Shown here: positions 16,577 to 25,542 of the stretch, piece by piece
Position numbering within the stretch: position 1 is the first letter of the stretch
Layout of the letters: every line of letters begins with the position of its first letter
DNA from: Paenibacillus sp. GM2
Lineage (GTDB): Bacteria; Bacillota; Bacilli; Paenibacillales; Paenibacillaceae
Assembly: GCF_900069005.2 (NCBI RefSeq)
Contig: NZ_LN831279.1
Span: 2,065,140-2,129,139, forward strand
Length of the DNA: 64,000 nucleotides
Direction of reading: 5' to 3'
The notes under the pieces: model-generated
Seen by the model: only the letters and a program-made list of their open reading frames with translations
What the model was told of the DNA's origin: nothing
Databases searched by the model: none
Translations under genes and position numbers: made by a program

Positions 16577-18356
16577 ATGAATGATACCGTAGCTCGTTCT
16601 GAACGACGATTAAACCAACCCAATATCCTTGTTCTGTTGGTAGATGAAGAACGCTATCCTCCCCTTTACGAGAATCCGGAAATACGAGAGTGGAAAAGGC
16701 AGAATCTACTAGCCCAGCGATTTTTGAAACAACATAGTCTTGAGTTTCATCGGCATTATATCGGGAGTTCCGCATGCAGCCCGAGCCGCGCAACAATAAT
16801 GACCGGCCATTATCCTTCTCTTCATGGGGTTACACAGACGAATGGTGTTGCCAAGAGTGCATTCGATGCAGATATGTTCTGGTTAGATCGAAATACCGTC
16901 CCAACGATGGGAGACTATTTTCGCGAGGCGGGGTATCAGACTTACTACAAAGGGAAATGGCATGTGTCTGACGAGGACATCACCGTTCCGGGAACTCATA
17001 CAAGTGTGCCCAGCTATGATCCTGAAACAGGAGTACCTGATCCGCGAGGGGCACAATTGTATGAACGGGCGGAGCGGCTGAACGATTTCGGATTTCAGGT
17101 GGATTGGCCCTGAGCCCCATGGCAAAAATCCCCGGAACTCGGGCTCCTCTGCGGCAAATGGACTTAGCGGCCGCGACGTTGTCTACGCGGAGGAAGCGGT
17201 TCAATTAATTGAAACCTTGGACTGCCAGCAGAAAAGTGGTGTGAGTTCGCCACCCTGGCTGATTGTAACCTCATTTGTGAACCCCCATGATATCGTATTG
17301 TACGGTGCAATTACCGCCCATTTGCCTATGTTCCGCTTTGCGGTAGAAGAGACTCTGCCGGAAGTTGCCCCTTCACCCACTAATAATGAGCCGTTAAATA
17401 CCAAGCCGCGCTGTCAGGCAAGCTACCGCGACATTTATCCGAAAGCCCTGCAACCGATCATTGATCAATCATTCTATCGAAGACTGTATTACCAACTTCA
17501 GAAAAATGCCGATCAGCAAATGCAAAAAGTGCTTGAAGTCCTTGTGCAATCGTCGTTCTATGACAATACGATCGTTATTTTCACCTCTGATCACGGGGAT
17601 CTGCTGGGCTCGCATGGGCACCTCTATCAAAAATGGTATTGTGCCTATGAAGAATTTCTTCACGTTCCTCTGATGATACACAATAAGCATCTGTTCCCGC
17701 GGGCACAAGACAATCACTTTCTTACAAGCCATGTTGACCTTCTGCCCACCATGCTTGGCCTCATCGGAGCTGATGTTTCTGAAATACAACGGCGACTGCA
17801 AATCAGATTCAGCGAAGCCAAACCGCTAGCAGGACGCAATCTGGCTGGCCTCGTATTGAATCAGAACGGCGAAGTCATCGCAGATGAGCCGATCTACTTC
17901 ATGACCGATGATGATGTCACGCGAGGGCAGCGACAGTTAAATCCGCTTGGCAAGCCTTATCCTGCTGTGGTACAGCCAAATCATATTGAAACCGTTATGA
18001 TGACTTTGGAGAATAACGGCAAGAAGGAGCTTTGGAAGTTGTCGCATTATTTTGATAATGTCCAGTTCTGGAGTGATCCAGGGGTAAGGGACGTGATCTT
18101 GACTTCACAGCTAAGCGGCAATTTGGCCAAAGATTGTCCCTCGGAATGCAGTTTACAAGTCAAAACCGTGCCGGAGCAGGATGAATACGAGCTATACAAT
18201 ATTACTCAAGATCCATGGGAAGCGATAAACTGGGCGCATCCTGCATTTGCAACACCTTATAGCAAGCGCGTGCAGCTAACCATGATGCAGCTGCTGGATG
18301 AACAGCGTAGACTGAAGCGCCTTTATCCCTCCCAGTCGGGTGTATCCCGACAATAA
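16577..18356 (+). pseudogene. Sulfatase (S1 family, Cys-type), frameshifted
   Basis: ATG at 16577 has GGAG 8 bases upstream. The first frame to 17113 contains the start of a type I sulfatase: LVDEER (metal Asp) and the formylglycine site CSPSRATIMTG, so maturation would need a formylglycine-generating enzyme. It then stops at TGA 17111-17113. In frame 0 of the same strand the protein continues GPEPHGKNPRNSGSSAANG, then FTSDHGDLLGSHGH (second metal site) to 18356. Total about 590 residues. The break fits loss of one GATTG copy (see findings). It converges on the GH88 operon, which suggests sulfated oligosaccharides as the ancestral substrate. Confidence 0.82.
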
Positions 18357-18376
18357 CAATGCTCCCACCATAAATA

Positions 18377-18413
18377 AAGTCCGGTCTCGGGACAGCTCCC
18401 GAAAACCGGACTT
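18377..18413. terminator. Bidirectional terminator between sulfatase and GH88 genes
   Basis: Stem AAGTCCGGT/ACCGGACTT enclosing a second stem CGGGA/TCCCG. The minus-strand side is followed by TTTATTTA; it lies between convergent genes. Confidence 0.7.
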
Positions 18414-18422
18414 GGCGTTGCT

Positions 18423-19547
18423 TTATTTTACATACCAATAACCCTTAATCCCTTTCTCCAGCCGAACTAAAGCCTCCAAATAGAAGTAGTCGCCCCAGAT
18501 CATATAATCATCAGGCGCACGATCCCCTCGTACATGATAGGAGCCATGCTTCAATAACCCTTCCGCCTCCGGAATATCCGTCGTCGCATAATTCTCTACC
18601 AGCGCTCTCATGGTACGACCCAGAGCTTCCTCGAAGCCTTGACGGCTGGAGTCCTCCTCCGCAATCCATTCCAGCAGCTCCAGCAAACCGCACGCGGTGA
18701 TCGCCGAGGCCGAGCTGTCTCGCGGCGTGCCGGCTTCAACCGGAACATCAAAGTCCCAATACACCACATTATCCTCAGGCATATGCTCGATGAAGTATTT
18801 TGCGAGACGCTTCGACGTTTCCAAGAAAGGCTCGTGCTTCGTATAACGATAGGCCAAGGCAAAGCCGTAAATCCCCCAGGCTTGGCCACGCGTCCAGGTT
18901 GAACCATCCTCATAACCTTGATGTGTCCCCCCGCGAATCGCATTTCCGTTAGCCCGATCGAAATAAAAAGTATGATAGGATGAGCCATCACCACGAACGA
19001 GGAATTTCTGGCTGGCCAACGCATGCCGCATCGCGACATCATAATATTTCTGATTCTGGGTTTGCTCGTATGCCCAGAACAGCAGCGGAAGATTCAGCAG
19101 ACAATCGATGATTATCCGCCCCCCATTTTCCGGATCATCCTCAAGACCCCAAGCCTGAATGATCCCGATTTGGGGCCGCCAGCGCTCCAATAATACATCC
19201 GCCGCTTGAAGCGCTACTTCCTTCGCTTCGCTGCTTCCCGTGACACGCCATTGCGCCACCGCCGACAAAGAATATAGAAATCCGATATCATGATGATCGA
19301 GAGCGACATGCCGCTCCAGCCGATCCTTGAAATTGGCCAGATAGGCTTCTGCCGATTCTTTGTAAAATGGATCCTGCCCATATTCATAGGCAAGCCACAT
19401 CATACCGATGTAAAATCCCTCGATCCAATCATTATTTTCTCCCCATTCATAGCGTTGTCCCTCTATGATATGAGGCAGCACGCCCGGATGCTTGACGATA
19501 TTTTGTCTCAGCTTAACCAGTGCGTCCGCAATTGCTGCGTTCCACAT
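18423..19547 (-). CDS. GH88 unsaturated glucuronyl hydrolase
   Basis: A 374-residue glycoside hydrolase of family 88, the usual length. Two conserved aspartates line up with the catalytic pair Asp88/Asp149 of the Bacillus sp. GL1 enzyme: D87 in HHDIGF and D148 in IIIDCLLNLP. Other family features are WTRGQAWGIYGFA and SSASAITACGLLELL. The enzyme removes the delta-4,5-unsaturated uronic acid left on oligosaccharides by polysaccharide lyases (xanthan, gellan, glycosaminoglycans). No signal peptide, so it acts in the cytoplasm after uptake. It is the last gene of the permease-binding protein-kinase-regulator operon. Confidence 0.93.
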   Translation of the reverse strand: MWNAAIADALVKLRQNIVKHPGVLPHIIEGQRYEWGENNDWIEGFYIGMMWLAYEYGQDPFYKESAEAYLANFKDRLERHVALDHHDIGFLYSLSAVAQWRVTGSSEAKEVALQAADVLLERWRPQIGIIQAWGLEDDPENGGRIIIDCLLNLPLLFWAYEQTQNQKYYDVAMRHALASQKFLVRGDGSSYHTFYFDRANGNAIRGGTHQGYEDGSTWTRGQAWGIYGFALAYRYTKHEPFLETSKRLAKYFIEHMPEDNVVYWDFDVPVEAGTPRDSSASAITACGLLELLEWIAEEDSSRQGFEEALGRTMRALVENYATTDIPEAEGLLKHGSYHVRGDRAPDDYMIWGDYFYLEALVRLEKGIKGYWYVK

Positions 19548-19572
19548 TGTTCCTCATCTCCCCAGATTTATT

Positions 19573-21177
19573 TTATCCATTCCAGGATGTGTATTCGCTC
19601 GGCGTCATGCCGATTTCCCGTTTAAATAATTTAATAAAATAGCTTTTATTCGCGTAGCCCAAATAGTCCGAGATCTCCTCGATCGTCTTGCTGGATTGCT
19701 CCAACAGCTGCTTCGCCTTCTGCAGCTTCACCATGTTGACGTATTCGATAAAGTTCTGATTGGTCTCGCGTTTGAATAAGCGACTGAAGTAACTGGAATT
19801 CAAATTCAGATAAGCGGCCATGTCCTCCAGCGTTAATTTCTCAGTCACATGCTGGATGACGTATTGCTGTGCGCGAATGACCTCCGTTCGTTTGGAACGG
19901 ATCGACAGAATGCTTAATTTTCTGGACAGCTTCAGTAAATATTCCATAATCCAGCTCTTCAGATGCTCCATCGAGTGAATACTGTTAACGACATCGTACA
20001 GCTTATCTTCAGATAGACTCGGTTGAGCCCGAAGCGTCACCATCGTCTTCATCTGGAGCTCCATGAGCAGCTGCAGCACCCATTCCTTCACATTCGCCGG
20101 ATGGAAGCGATGATCCTCAACCCATCGTGCCCATTCGTCGATAATGTTCTTCAATTGCTCCTGCAGATTCAGCGCCAGACTATCGTTTATTTTCGAGAAA
20201 AAGGCGGCGTACTCCCCATACATATCCTCCGTTGAGAATACAGCCTTCTCATACCGATGCAGCTCATTTTCCCTTAAATAGAAGCGCTGACTGCCATCAT
20301 TCAGCATCGGCAGCAAGATGCGGCGCAGCTCTTCCGGCGTGTCTCCCTGGCGACCCAGCAGGCAAGTGACCGAGATCTTCACATACTGCTTGATCGCTTG
20401 AATCGCCTTGGGTATAGAGTAGTATAACAGCTGCTGCTCCTTGGTAGGATTTTCACAGCAGACGAGAATGACCAGTTCATGCTGACTATAGCGGAAAATA
20501 ACACTGCGGTGCATCGCATCCAATACTTCCTGCAGGACATTTTCCACCGCAAACACCATCGTATGATCGTTCATTTGGCGGGTACGAATCATATCGGACA
20601 TGCGATCCACGCTTATTACCAGCGGAACATAGTGCTTGGCATCGAGCATTAACCCGTTGAGCTTCGCTTGCTTGAGCCAGGCTTCCTTCGTCCAGGAAAG
20701 CTGATATAACGTATCCTTCAGGAAATTCTCCTTGAGGGCTGAGCGATTCATCGCTTCGATCTGCATATATCGCAGCGCCTCCGCGGTCTGTTTTCTCTCC
20801 TTGCTCAGATCTGCTGATATATGGCTGAGCAGCTGCTGCAGCTGTTCCACATTCAGGCTCTCCTTCAGGATATAATCGCTCGCTTTCAGCTTCATCGCTT
20901 GCTGAGCATAGGCGAATTCATTATGGCAGGACAGAATGACCGACCGAAGCTGCGGATTCACTGTACAGAACTTCTCCAGCATCTCAAGACCATTCATCTT
21001 GGGCATCCCGATATCGGTAATAACGATGTCCGGCCATCTCCTCTGCGATCCCTCCCAGGCCTCGAGGCCATTCGAATAACAGCCCATCAACTCGATATCA
21101 AGCTCTGCCCATGCCACATTCTCGGAAAGATAGCGCAGCACCGGATAGTCATCATCCACCAGAATCGCTGTCAACAT
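19573..21177 (-). CDS. YesN-type response regulator with AraC DNA-binding domain
   Basis: About 534 residues. The receiver domain has the VDDD acidic cluster, phospho-acceptor Asp in VITDIGMP (residue 58 counted from the upstream GTG at 21186) and the conserved Lys in YILKES. A long middle region of about 300 residues follows, then an AraC double helix-turn-helix ending YFIKLFKREIGMTPSEY. ATG at 21177 is chosen because GAGGTG lies 6 bases upstream, itself overlapping the kinase stop. Expected to control this operon in response to the uptake substrate. Confidence 0.92.
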   Translation of the reverse strand: MLTAILVDDDYPVLRYLSENVAWAELDIELMGCYSNGLEAWEGSQRRWPDIVITDIGMPKMNGLEMLEKFCTVNPQLRSVILSCHNEFAYAQQAMKLKASDYILKESLNVEQLQQLLSHISADLSKERKQTAEALRYMQIEAMNRSALKENFLKDTLYQLSWTKEAWLKQAKLNGLMLDAKHYVPLVISVDRMSDMIRTRQMNDHTMVFAVENVLQEVLDAMHRSVIFRYSQHELVILVCCENPTKEQQLLYYSIPKAIQAIKQYVKISVTCLLGRQGDTPEELRRILLPMLNDGSQRFYLRENELHRYEKAVFSTEDMYGEYAAFFSKINDSLALNLQEQLKNIIDEWARWVEDHRFHPANVKEWVLQLLMELQMKTMVTLRAQPSLSEDKLYDVVNSIHSMEHLKSWIMEYLLKLSRKLSILSIRSKRTEVIRAQQYVIQHVTEKLTLEDMAAYLNLNSSYFSRLFKRETNQNFIEYVNMVKLQKAKQLLEQSSKTIEEISDYLGYANKSYFIKLFKREIGMTPSEYTSWNG

Positions 21178-21182
21178 GCGGC

Positions 21183-22976
21183 TCACCTCGCTTTAGTCTC
21201 ATACGGAAATTGAATGACGATAACCGTCCCAACATCCTCTTCACTTTGCAGTTCCGTATATACCTTCCCGCCATAAATCAGGCGCAATCGCTGAAATACA
21301 TTCAGTACCCCGATTCCGGAGAAGCCCTGTCCTGGCCCCTCCTTGACATCGCCTTGATCCTTATTCATTTTGGCGTGCAGCTCTTCCAGCCTCGACTTGC
21401 TCATGCCCGCCCCATTATCACGAACGGTAATTTTGATATCCCTGCTGCCTTGCTGCTCTATAAGTTCCGCCTCAATGAAAATATCCCCATCAAATTGCTC
21501 AAAACCATGGATGATTGCGTTTTCAATAAAAGGCTGAATCATAAATCTTGGCACGAGCGCCCGTTCACAGCCTGGATTCAAGCTCACATCCAGCCGGACC
21601 TGATTGGCATGACGGAAATTCATTAACCGGGTATAGTGCCCGATCGTATCGATCTCCTCCTGCAGCGTGATGAACTCATTATCACGGTTAATGGTCATGC
21701 GCAGCAGAGACGACAGCGATTCAATCAGTTCGGCATTCTCCCGATCCCCCCGGCTCAGAATATTAAAGCGGATGGAATTGAGCAGGTTGAACATAAAATG
21801 CGGGTTAATCTGGGCCTGCAGCATCTCAAGCTCTGCCTTGCGTTTTCCGGCCTGCTCGATCGTGATTTGATCCACCATGGACTCAATCCGATCCAGCATG
21901 TTATCAATCGTTCGGGCCAGCAAGGTTACTTCATTATGCCCACGGATTCCGGAGCGCATATCCAGTCTGCCCCGCCCGATATGAGTAATAAAGCGGCTTA
22001 AATCACGAATTGGCCTCGTAAAGGTTGCTATCAATACCGTCAATAAAATACAGAAAATAGTGAAAAACAAAGCCTGAAGAACAAAGCTGATCAATAAGAT
22101 TTGTCTGTTCTTGGAAATGGCCGATGATAACGGAATGAGACTCACCAGCTTCCAGTCATTTGCATGAATAGACTGCTCGGCGTATACATATTTATCGCCA
22201 TTAATATCAATTGTACGCTCATGCTCATCCTGGCTCCACCAGTCCATTCTGCTGCCGATAAGCGATCGGTCTGAATGGGACAGCACCGTCCCTTCTTCAT
22301 TCAGCAGCATGATCTGTTGGTTTTGGCCCCTGTTTTTGGTGAGCAAGCTGTTGATTTTGCGCTCATTTACGCTAATCACAACATATCCGATGATACTATT
22401 GGATGAAGTTCGGATCGGACGGCCAATGGTGAGTACATAGGACTCCTTCTTCTCCACTCCATCATAATAATTGGGCTGCAGCCCCACCCAATAGGTGGAG
22501 AACGCCGGGGCATGATCCAATTTTTCAAACCATGGCTGACTAGATAGCTTATAAGGATTGTAATCGCTATACGAATAATTGGTATATGTAAAATCGTTCT
22601 TTCCCAGGATAGTCACATAAAAATCATCATACTGACGCAACAATTCATCCAGCATGCGGATCAGCCTGCTGTAATTTAGATGATAGTCGTCTTTCTCCTC
22701 CGGCGACCCCTTTTTCTTCTGGCCCCACTGAATCTGCTGCCTGATCTCCGAATTCATAAGAGCCACATTGGATATCTCCAGGGTCTGGTCCAATACGCTG
22801 TTTACTTCTGATTGAATGGCCCGCAATCCATCTTCGGAGCTGGCGACCGCACGCTCCAGAAGCAGATCCTTCGTCAAATAATTGGTCATCAGATAAATGC
22901 CGGCGAGCGGTAGAAGAAAACAAAGCAAGGCCGACCAAATCAATTTTCTGCGCAAAGAGAAATTAAACCTATTCAT
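21183..22976 (-). CDS. YesM-type sensor histidine kinase
   Basis: A 597-residue membrane kinase: first helix near residues 12-32, a large extracellular Cache-like sensor region of about 260 residues (GRPIRTSSNSIIGYVVISVN), a second helix near 295-320, HAMP, then the His_kinase block with phospho-acceptor His in NPHFMFNLLNSIRFN and an ATPase domain with FIENAIIHGFE and VRDNGAGMS. Stop and the next start are 5 bases apart, so it is cotranslated with the YesN gene. It probably senses the oligosaccharide carried by the adjacent transporter. Confidence 0.92.
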   Translation of the reverse strand: MNRFNFSLRRKLIWSALLCFLLPLAGIYLMTNYLTKDLLLERAVASSEDGLRAIQSEVNSVLDQTLEISNVALMNSEIRQQIQWGQKKKGSPEEKDDYHLNYSRLIRMLDELLRQYDDFYVTILGKNDFTYTNYSYSDYNPYKLSSQPWFEKLDHAPAFSTYWVGLQPNYYDGVEKKESYVLTIGRPIRTSSNSIIGYVVISVNERKINSLLTKNRGQNQQIMLLNEEGTVLSHSDRSLIGSRMDWWSQDEHERTIDINGDKYVYAEQSIHANDWKLVSLIPLSSAISKNRQILLISFVLQALFFTIFCILLTVLIATFTRPIRDLSRFITHIGRGRLDMRSGIRGHNEVTLLARTIDNMLDRIESMVDQITIEQAGKRKAELEMLQAQINPHFMFNLLNSIRFNILSRGDRENAELIESLSSLLRMTINRDNEFITLQEEIDTIGHYTRLMNFRHANQVRLDVSLNPGCERALVPRFMIQPFIENAIIHGFEQFDGDIFIEAELIEQQGSRDIKITVRDNGAGMSKSRLEELHAKMNKDQGDVKEGPGQGFSGIGVLNVFQRLRLIYGGKVYTELQSEEDVGTVIVIQFPYETKAR

Positions 22977-23006
22977 AATTTACAGGCCCCACATCTTAGA
23001 TGAATT

Positions 23007-23041
23007 GGTATAAGGGAAAACATAACGTTTTCCCTTATACC
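23007..23041 (-). other. Perfect 15-bp inverted repeat between binding-protein and kinase genes
   Basis: Arms at 23007-23021 and 23027-23041 with a 5-base loop. On the minus strand no T-run follows, so it is not a normal terminator. Position between a gene for an abundant binding protein and genes for low-abundance regulators suggests an mRNA processing or 3'-end stabilising structure. Confidence 0.65.
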
Positions 23042-23131
23042 ATCATTGTATAGCCCTGCTATTAGGAGAACCAGAGTTATTATTGTACTTATCCGGTGCA
23101 AAAATTTTACTATTTTAATCGAAGAGGGAGT

Positions 23132-24487
23132 TTAATTGTTATTGACGACTTCAGTAATCTTCTGATCAATACTGTCGATCGTCTTATCGATGTCCTGCTT
23201 ATTCATCAGATACAGTTCTGCTTCAGGGATTACCACATTTTTCGCTTCGTCCGCATATTTGGCAGGAACCGAAGCAGATCCAGGCATAGAATTCTTCATC
23301 GTGTATTTCAAAGATTCCACATTAATCTTCGAAGGATCCTTGGACGAATTTACGATCGTATCTACCAGCTTATCCGTATCGGATTTAGCCCAGCCGGAGA
23401 ATACTCTTCCGCCAATCTCCAATCCCTGGGAGGTATACCATCTAACAAATTGATAGGCAGCTTCTTTATTTTTGGATTTTGACGCTACCGCCATATAAGT
23501 CGGTTGAACCGGAGAATAGTGCTGGCTTTCTCCTTCCAATTTAGGAAGCGGTGCAAATACCGTTTCAAAAGTAGCCGGGATGGCATCCGTACCTCCGGAT
23601 TCCGCTACCATCCAGTCGCCGATTGGCAGCATGGCTGCAAGTCCGTTGAAATATTGGTTACGATAAGCTAGCTTCTGCGAAATAATGTCCTCATATGGAT
23701 TTGCGCTCTTATCCTCATACATCATTCTTTTCATCATTTCAAGGTTTGACTTCAGGAGCGGGTCCTTGGCATTCGAGGTTCCATCGTTCTTCAGGAACGT
23801 ATTGTCAGAAGGCTTGCTCATCAACTGCAATTGGAAATAATCCGGCCAGTTGTGAAGATAAGCACCAAATCGTTTCTCAGCGCCTTCCCCTTTGGTCAAG
23901 GTCTTCGCATATTGCTCGAAATCCTTCCAGGTCCAATCCGTTGGTACTGGCAAGCCTGCTTCATCCAGCATCGACTTGTTCAAAATAACAAACCAGCGTT
24001 GCATCGATGATGGAAGCGCATAAATCTTGCCGTTCACATGCGTATCTACCAAGTATTCATCCTCATATTTGTAGCCATCTTTCGCGATATAATCATCCAG
24101 CGGTTCGAACAAGCCGATATCCGCACGTTGAGTATAATTCGTATAAGGCAATTCCACGATATCCAGCTGATCATTTGATGCGGCCATCAGATCCAGCTTT
24201 TGCATCGAAGCTACCGAATCGCCCTTTTCATTCAGAAGATCCAGCTCTACTTTAATGTTCGGGTGCTCTTTCTCAAACTCAGGGATGATCTTGCTCCATT
24301 GTGCTTTTGCATCCGTCTGCCATGTGCTAAGCTTCAGCGTAACCTGCTCTGTCGCCGGCTTATCTCCGGAGTTGTTCGCACCATTCGCCTGTGGTTCCGT
24401 ATTTTTTGCATTACCGCCACCGCAAGCTGTAACCGTTAGAGCAAGAGACAAGCTTAACAACAATACTGACCATCTTTTCATCCTCAT
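23132..24487 (-). CDS. Sugar ABC transporter substrate-binding lipoprotein
   Basis: A 451-residue family 1 extracellular solute-binding protein. The signal peptide ends in the lipobox LTVTACGGG, followed by an Asn/Gly-rich linker. The mature part has typical features of carbohydrate-binding proteins (VTLKLSTWQTDAKAQW, WTWKDFEQYAKTL, MLPIGDWMVAESGG). ATG at 24487 follows GGAGGG. It belongs with the two permeases upstream and delivers oligosaccharide to them; the ATPase (MsmX-like) is not in the window, as is usual for such operons in Bacillota. Confidence 0.92.
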   Translation of the reverse strand: MRMKRWSVLLLSLSLALTVTACGGGNAKNTEPQANGANNSGDKPATEQVTLKLSTWQTDAKAQWSKIIPEFEKEHPNIKVELDLLNEKGDSVASMQKLDLMAASNDQLDIVELPYTNYTQRADIGLFEPLDDYIAKDGYKYEDEYLVDTHVNGKIYALPSSMQRWFVILNKSMLDEAGLPVPTDWTWKDFEQYAKTLTKGEGAEKRFGAYLHNWPDYFQLQLMSKPSDNTFLKNDGTSNAKDPLLKSNLEMMKRMMYEDKSANPYEDIISQKLAYRNQYFNGLAAMLPIGDWMVAESGGTDAIPATFETVFAPLPKLEGESQHYSPVQPTYMAVASKSKNKEAAYQFVRWYTSQGLEIGGRVFSGWAKSDTDKLVDTIVNSSKDPSKINVESLKYTMKNSMPGSASVPAKYADEAKNVVIPEAELYLMNKQDIDKTIDSIDQKITEVVNNN

Positions 24488-24608
24488 ATAGACCCTCCTC
24501 TAAATACTATAGCTACTTAAGCGACTTCTTAAAGCTGAACTTAAGAATCTGCAGGGAACATTTCACCCGAAGCATTCTTCTGTACAATCATCCGTTCAAC
24601 TTTTCTTT

Positions 24609-24623
24609 AGTAATCGCTTACAT
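24609..24623 (-). promoter_or_regulatory. Candidate cre (CcpA) site upstream of the binding-protein gene
   Basis: On the minus strand ATGTAAGCGATTACT fits the consensus WTGNAANCGNWNNCA at 14 of 15 positions. It lies about 120 bases before the binding-protein start, in the gap after the second permease, where an internal promoter could be. Confidence 0.4.
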
Positions 24624-24694
24624 CAACAGCCTACCATACTCAAATTGGTTTCGAAGTTTCCTATTTTTACGGAAGCGAAACTATTTTGACTTCC

Positions 24695-25516
24695 TTATCC
24701 CTTCACACCCCCCAGCGAGATTCCCTCAATAACCTGCTTCTGACCGATGGCAAAAATAATCAGCAACGGAAGAATAGCGGATACCGCCCCGGCCATCATC
24801 AAGGAATAGACATCTCCGTATTGATCCCCAAATAGTCTGATCCCAAGCTGAACCGTAAACAGCTCTTTTGATTTCAGGAAAATCAACGGGTATTGGTAAT
24901 CATTCCAGGTCCAGATAAAACGAAGGATGGCATAGGTAGCCACGCCTGGGCGAATGAGCGGCAAAGCGATTTGCCAGAAGGTGCGGAAGTAACCCGCTCC
25001 GTCCATTTTCGCGGACTCAAGATACTCATTGTTAACGCCCATAAAGAACTGCTTCAACATGAAGGCTCCAATAATGCTGAAGCTGTTAAGCAAGATAAGA
25101 CCCGTATGCGTGTTGATCAGATCGAACCAATTGAACAGTAAAAATTGCGGCACCAATGAAGCCTGAGGCGGTACCATGTACAGGGCAAGTACAAATACGA
25201 ACATCGTATCCCTGCCCCAGAAGCGTAATTTGGAGAAGCCATAGGCCGCTAATGCGCAGACGATAACATTGATAACCGTCGTTGTGATGGTGATGTATAT
25301 CGAGTTCCAGTAATAGCGCAGAAACTGACCGCTCCATACAGTTCTATAATTCTCTATAAGGTTCCAATGCTTCGGAATCCATTCAATCGGAAATTTAAAT
25401 ACATCCGTCTCGGGCTTAAAGGAAGTTGACAGCATCCAAATGAAAGGCAGTACGAATAAAATTCCGATCAGCGCCATGACGATCGTCCATATTAGTTTCG
25501 ACATATTGATTTTCAA
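24695..25516 (-). CDS. Carbohydrate ABC transporter permease (MalG/YtcP-like)
   Basis: A 273-residue permease with six transmembrane helices and the conserved EAA loop ESAKMDGAGYFRTFWQIALPLIRPG. The TTG at 25516 is taken as start because AGGAGG lies 8 bases upstream; the ATG at 25504 would be 20 bases away. It follows the other permease by 26 bases. Forms the inner-membrane channel for the adjacent binding protein. Confidence 0.92.
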   Translation of the reverse strand: MKINMSKLIWTIVMALIGILFVLPFIWMLSTSFKPETDVFKFPIEWIPKHWNLIENYRTVWSGQFLRYYWNSIYITITTTVINVIVCALAAYGFSKLRFWGRDTMFVFVLALYMVPPQASLVPQFLLFNWFDLINTHTGLILLNSFSIIGAFMLKQFFMGVNNEYLESAKMDGAGYFRTFWQIALPLIRPGVATYAILRFIWTWNDYQYPLIFLKSKELFTVQLGIRLFGDQYGDVYSLMMAGAVSAILPLLIIFAIGQKQVIEGISLGGVKG

Positions 25517-25542
25517 TTTGAGTACCTCCTCTCGTTGAGTTA

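Noticed and set aside
23007-23041. Rho-independent terminator
   Set aside because: No T-run follows the stem on either strand in the direction of transcription.
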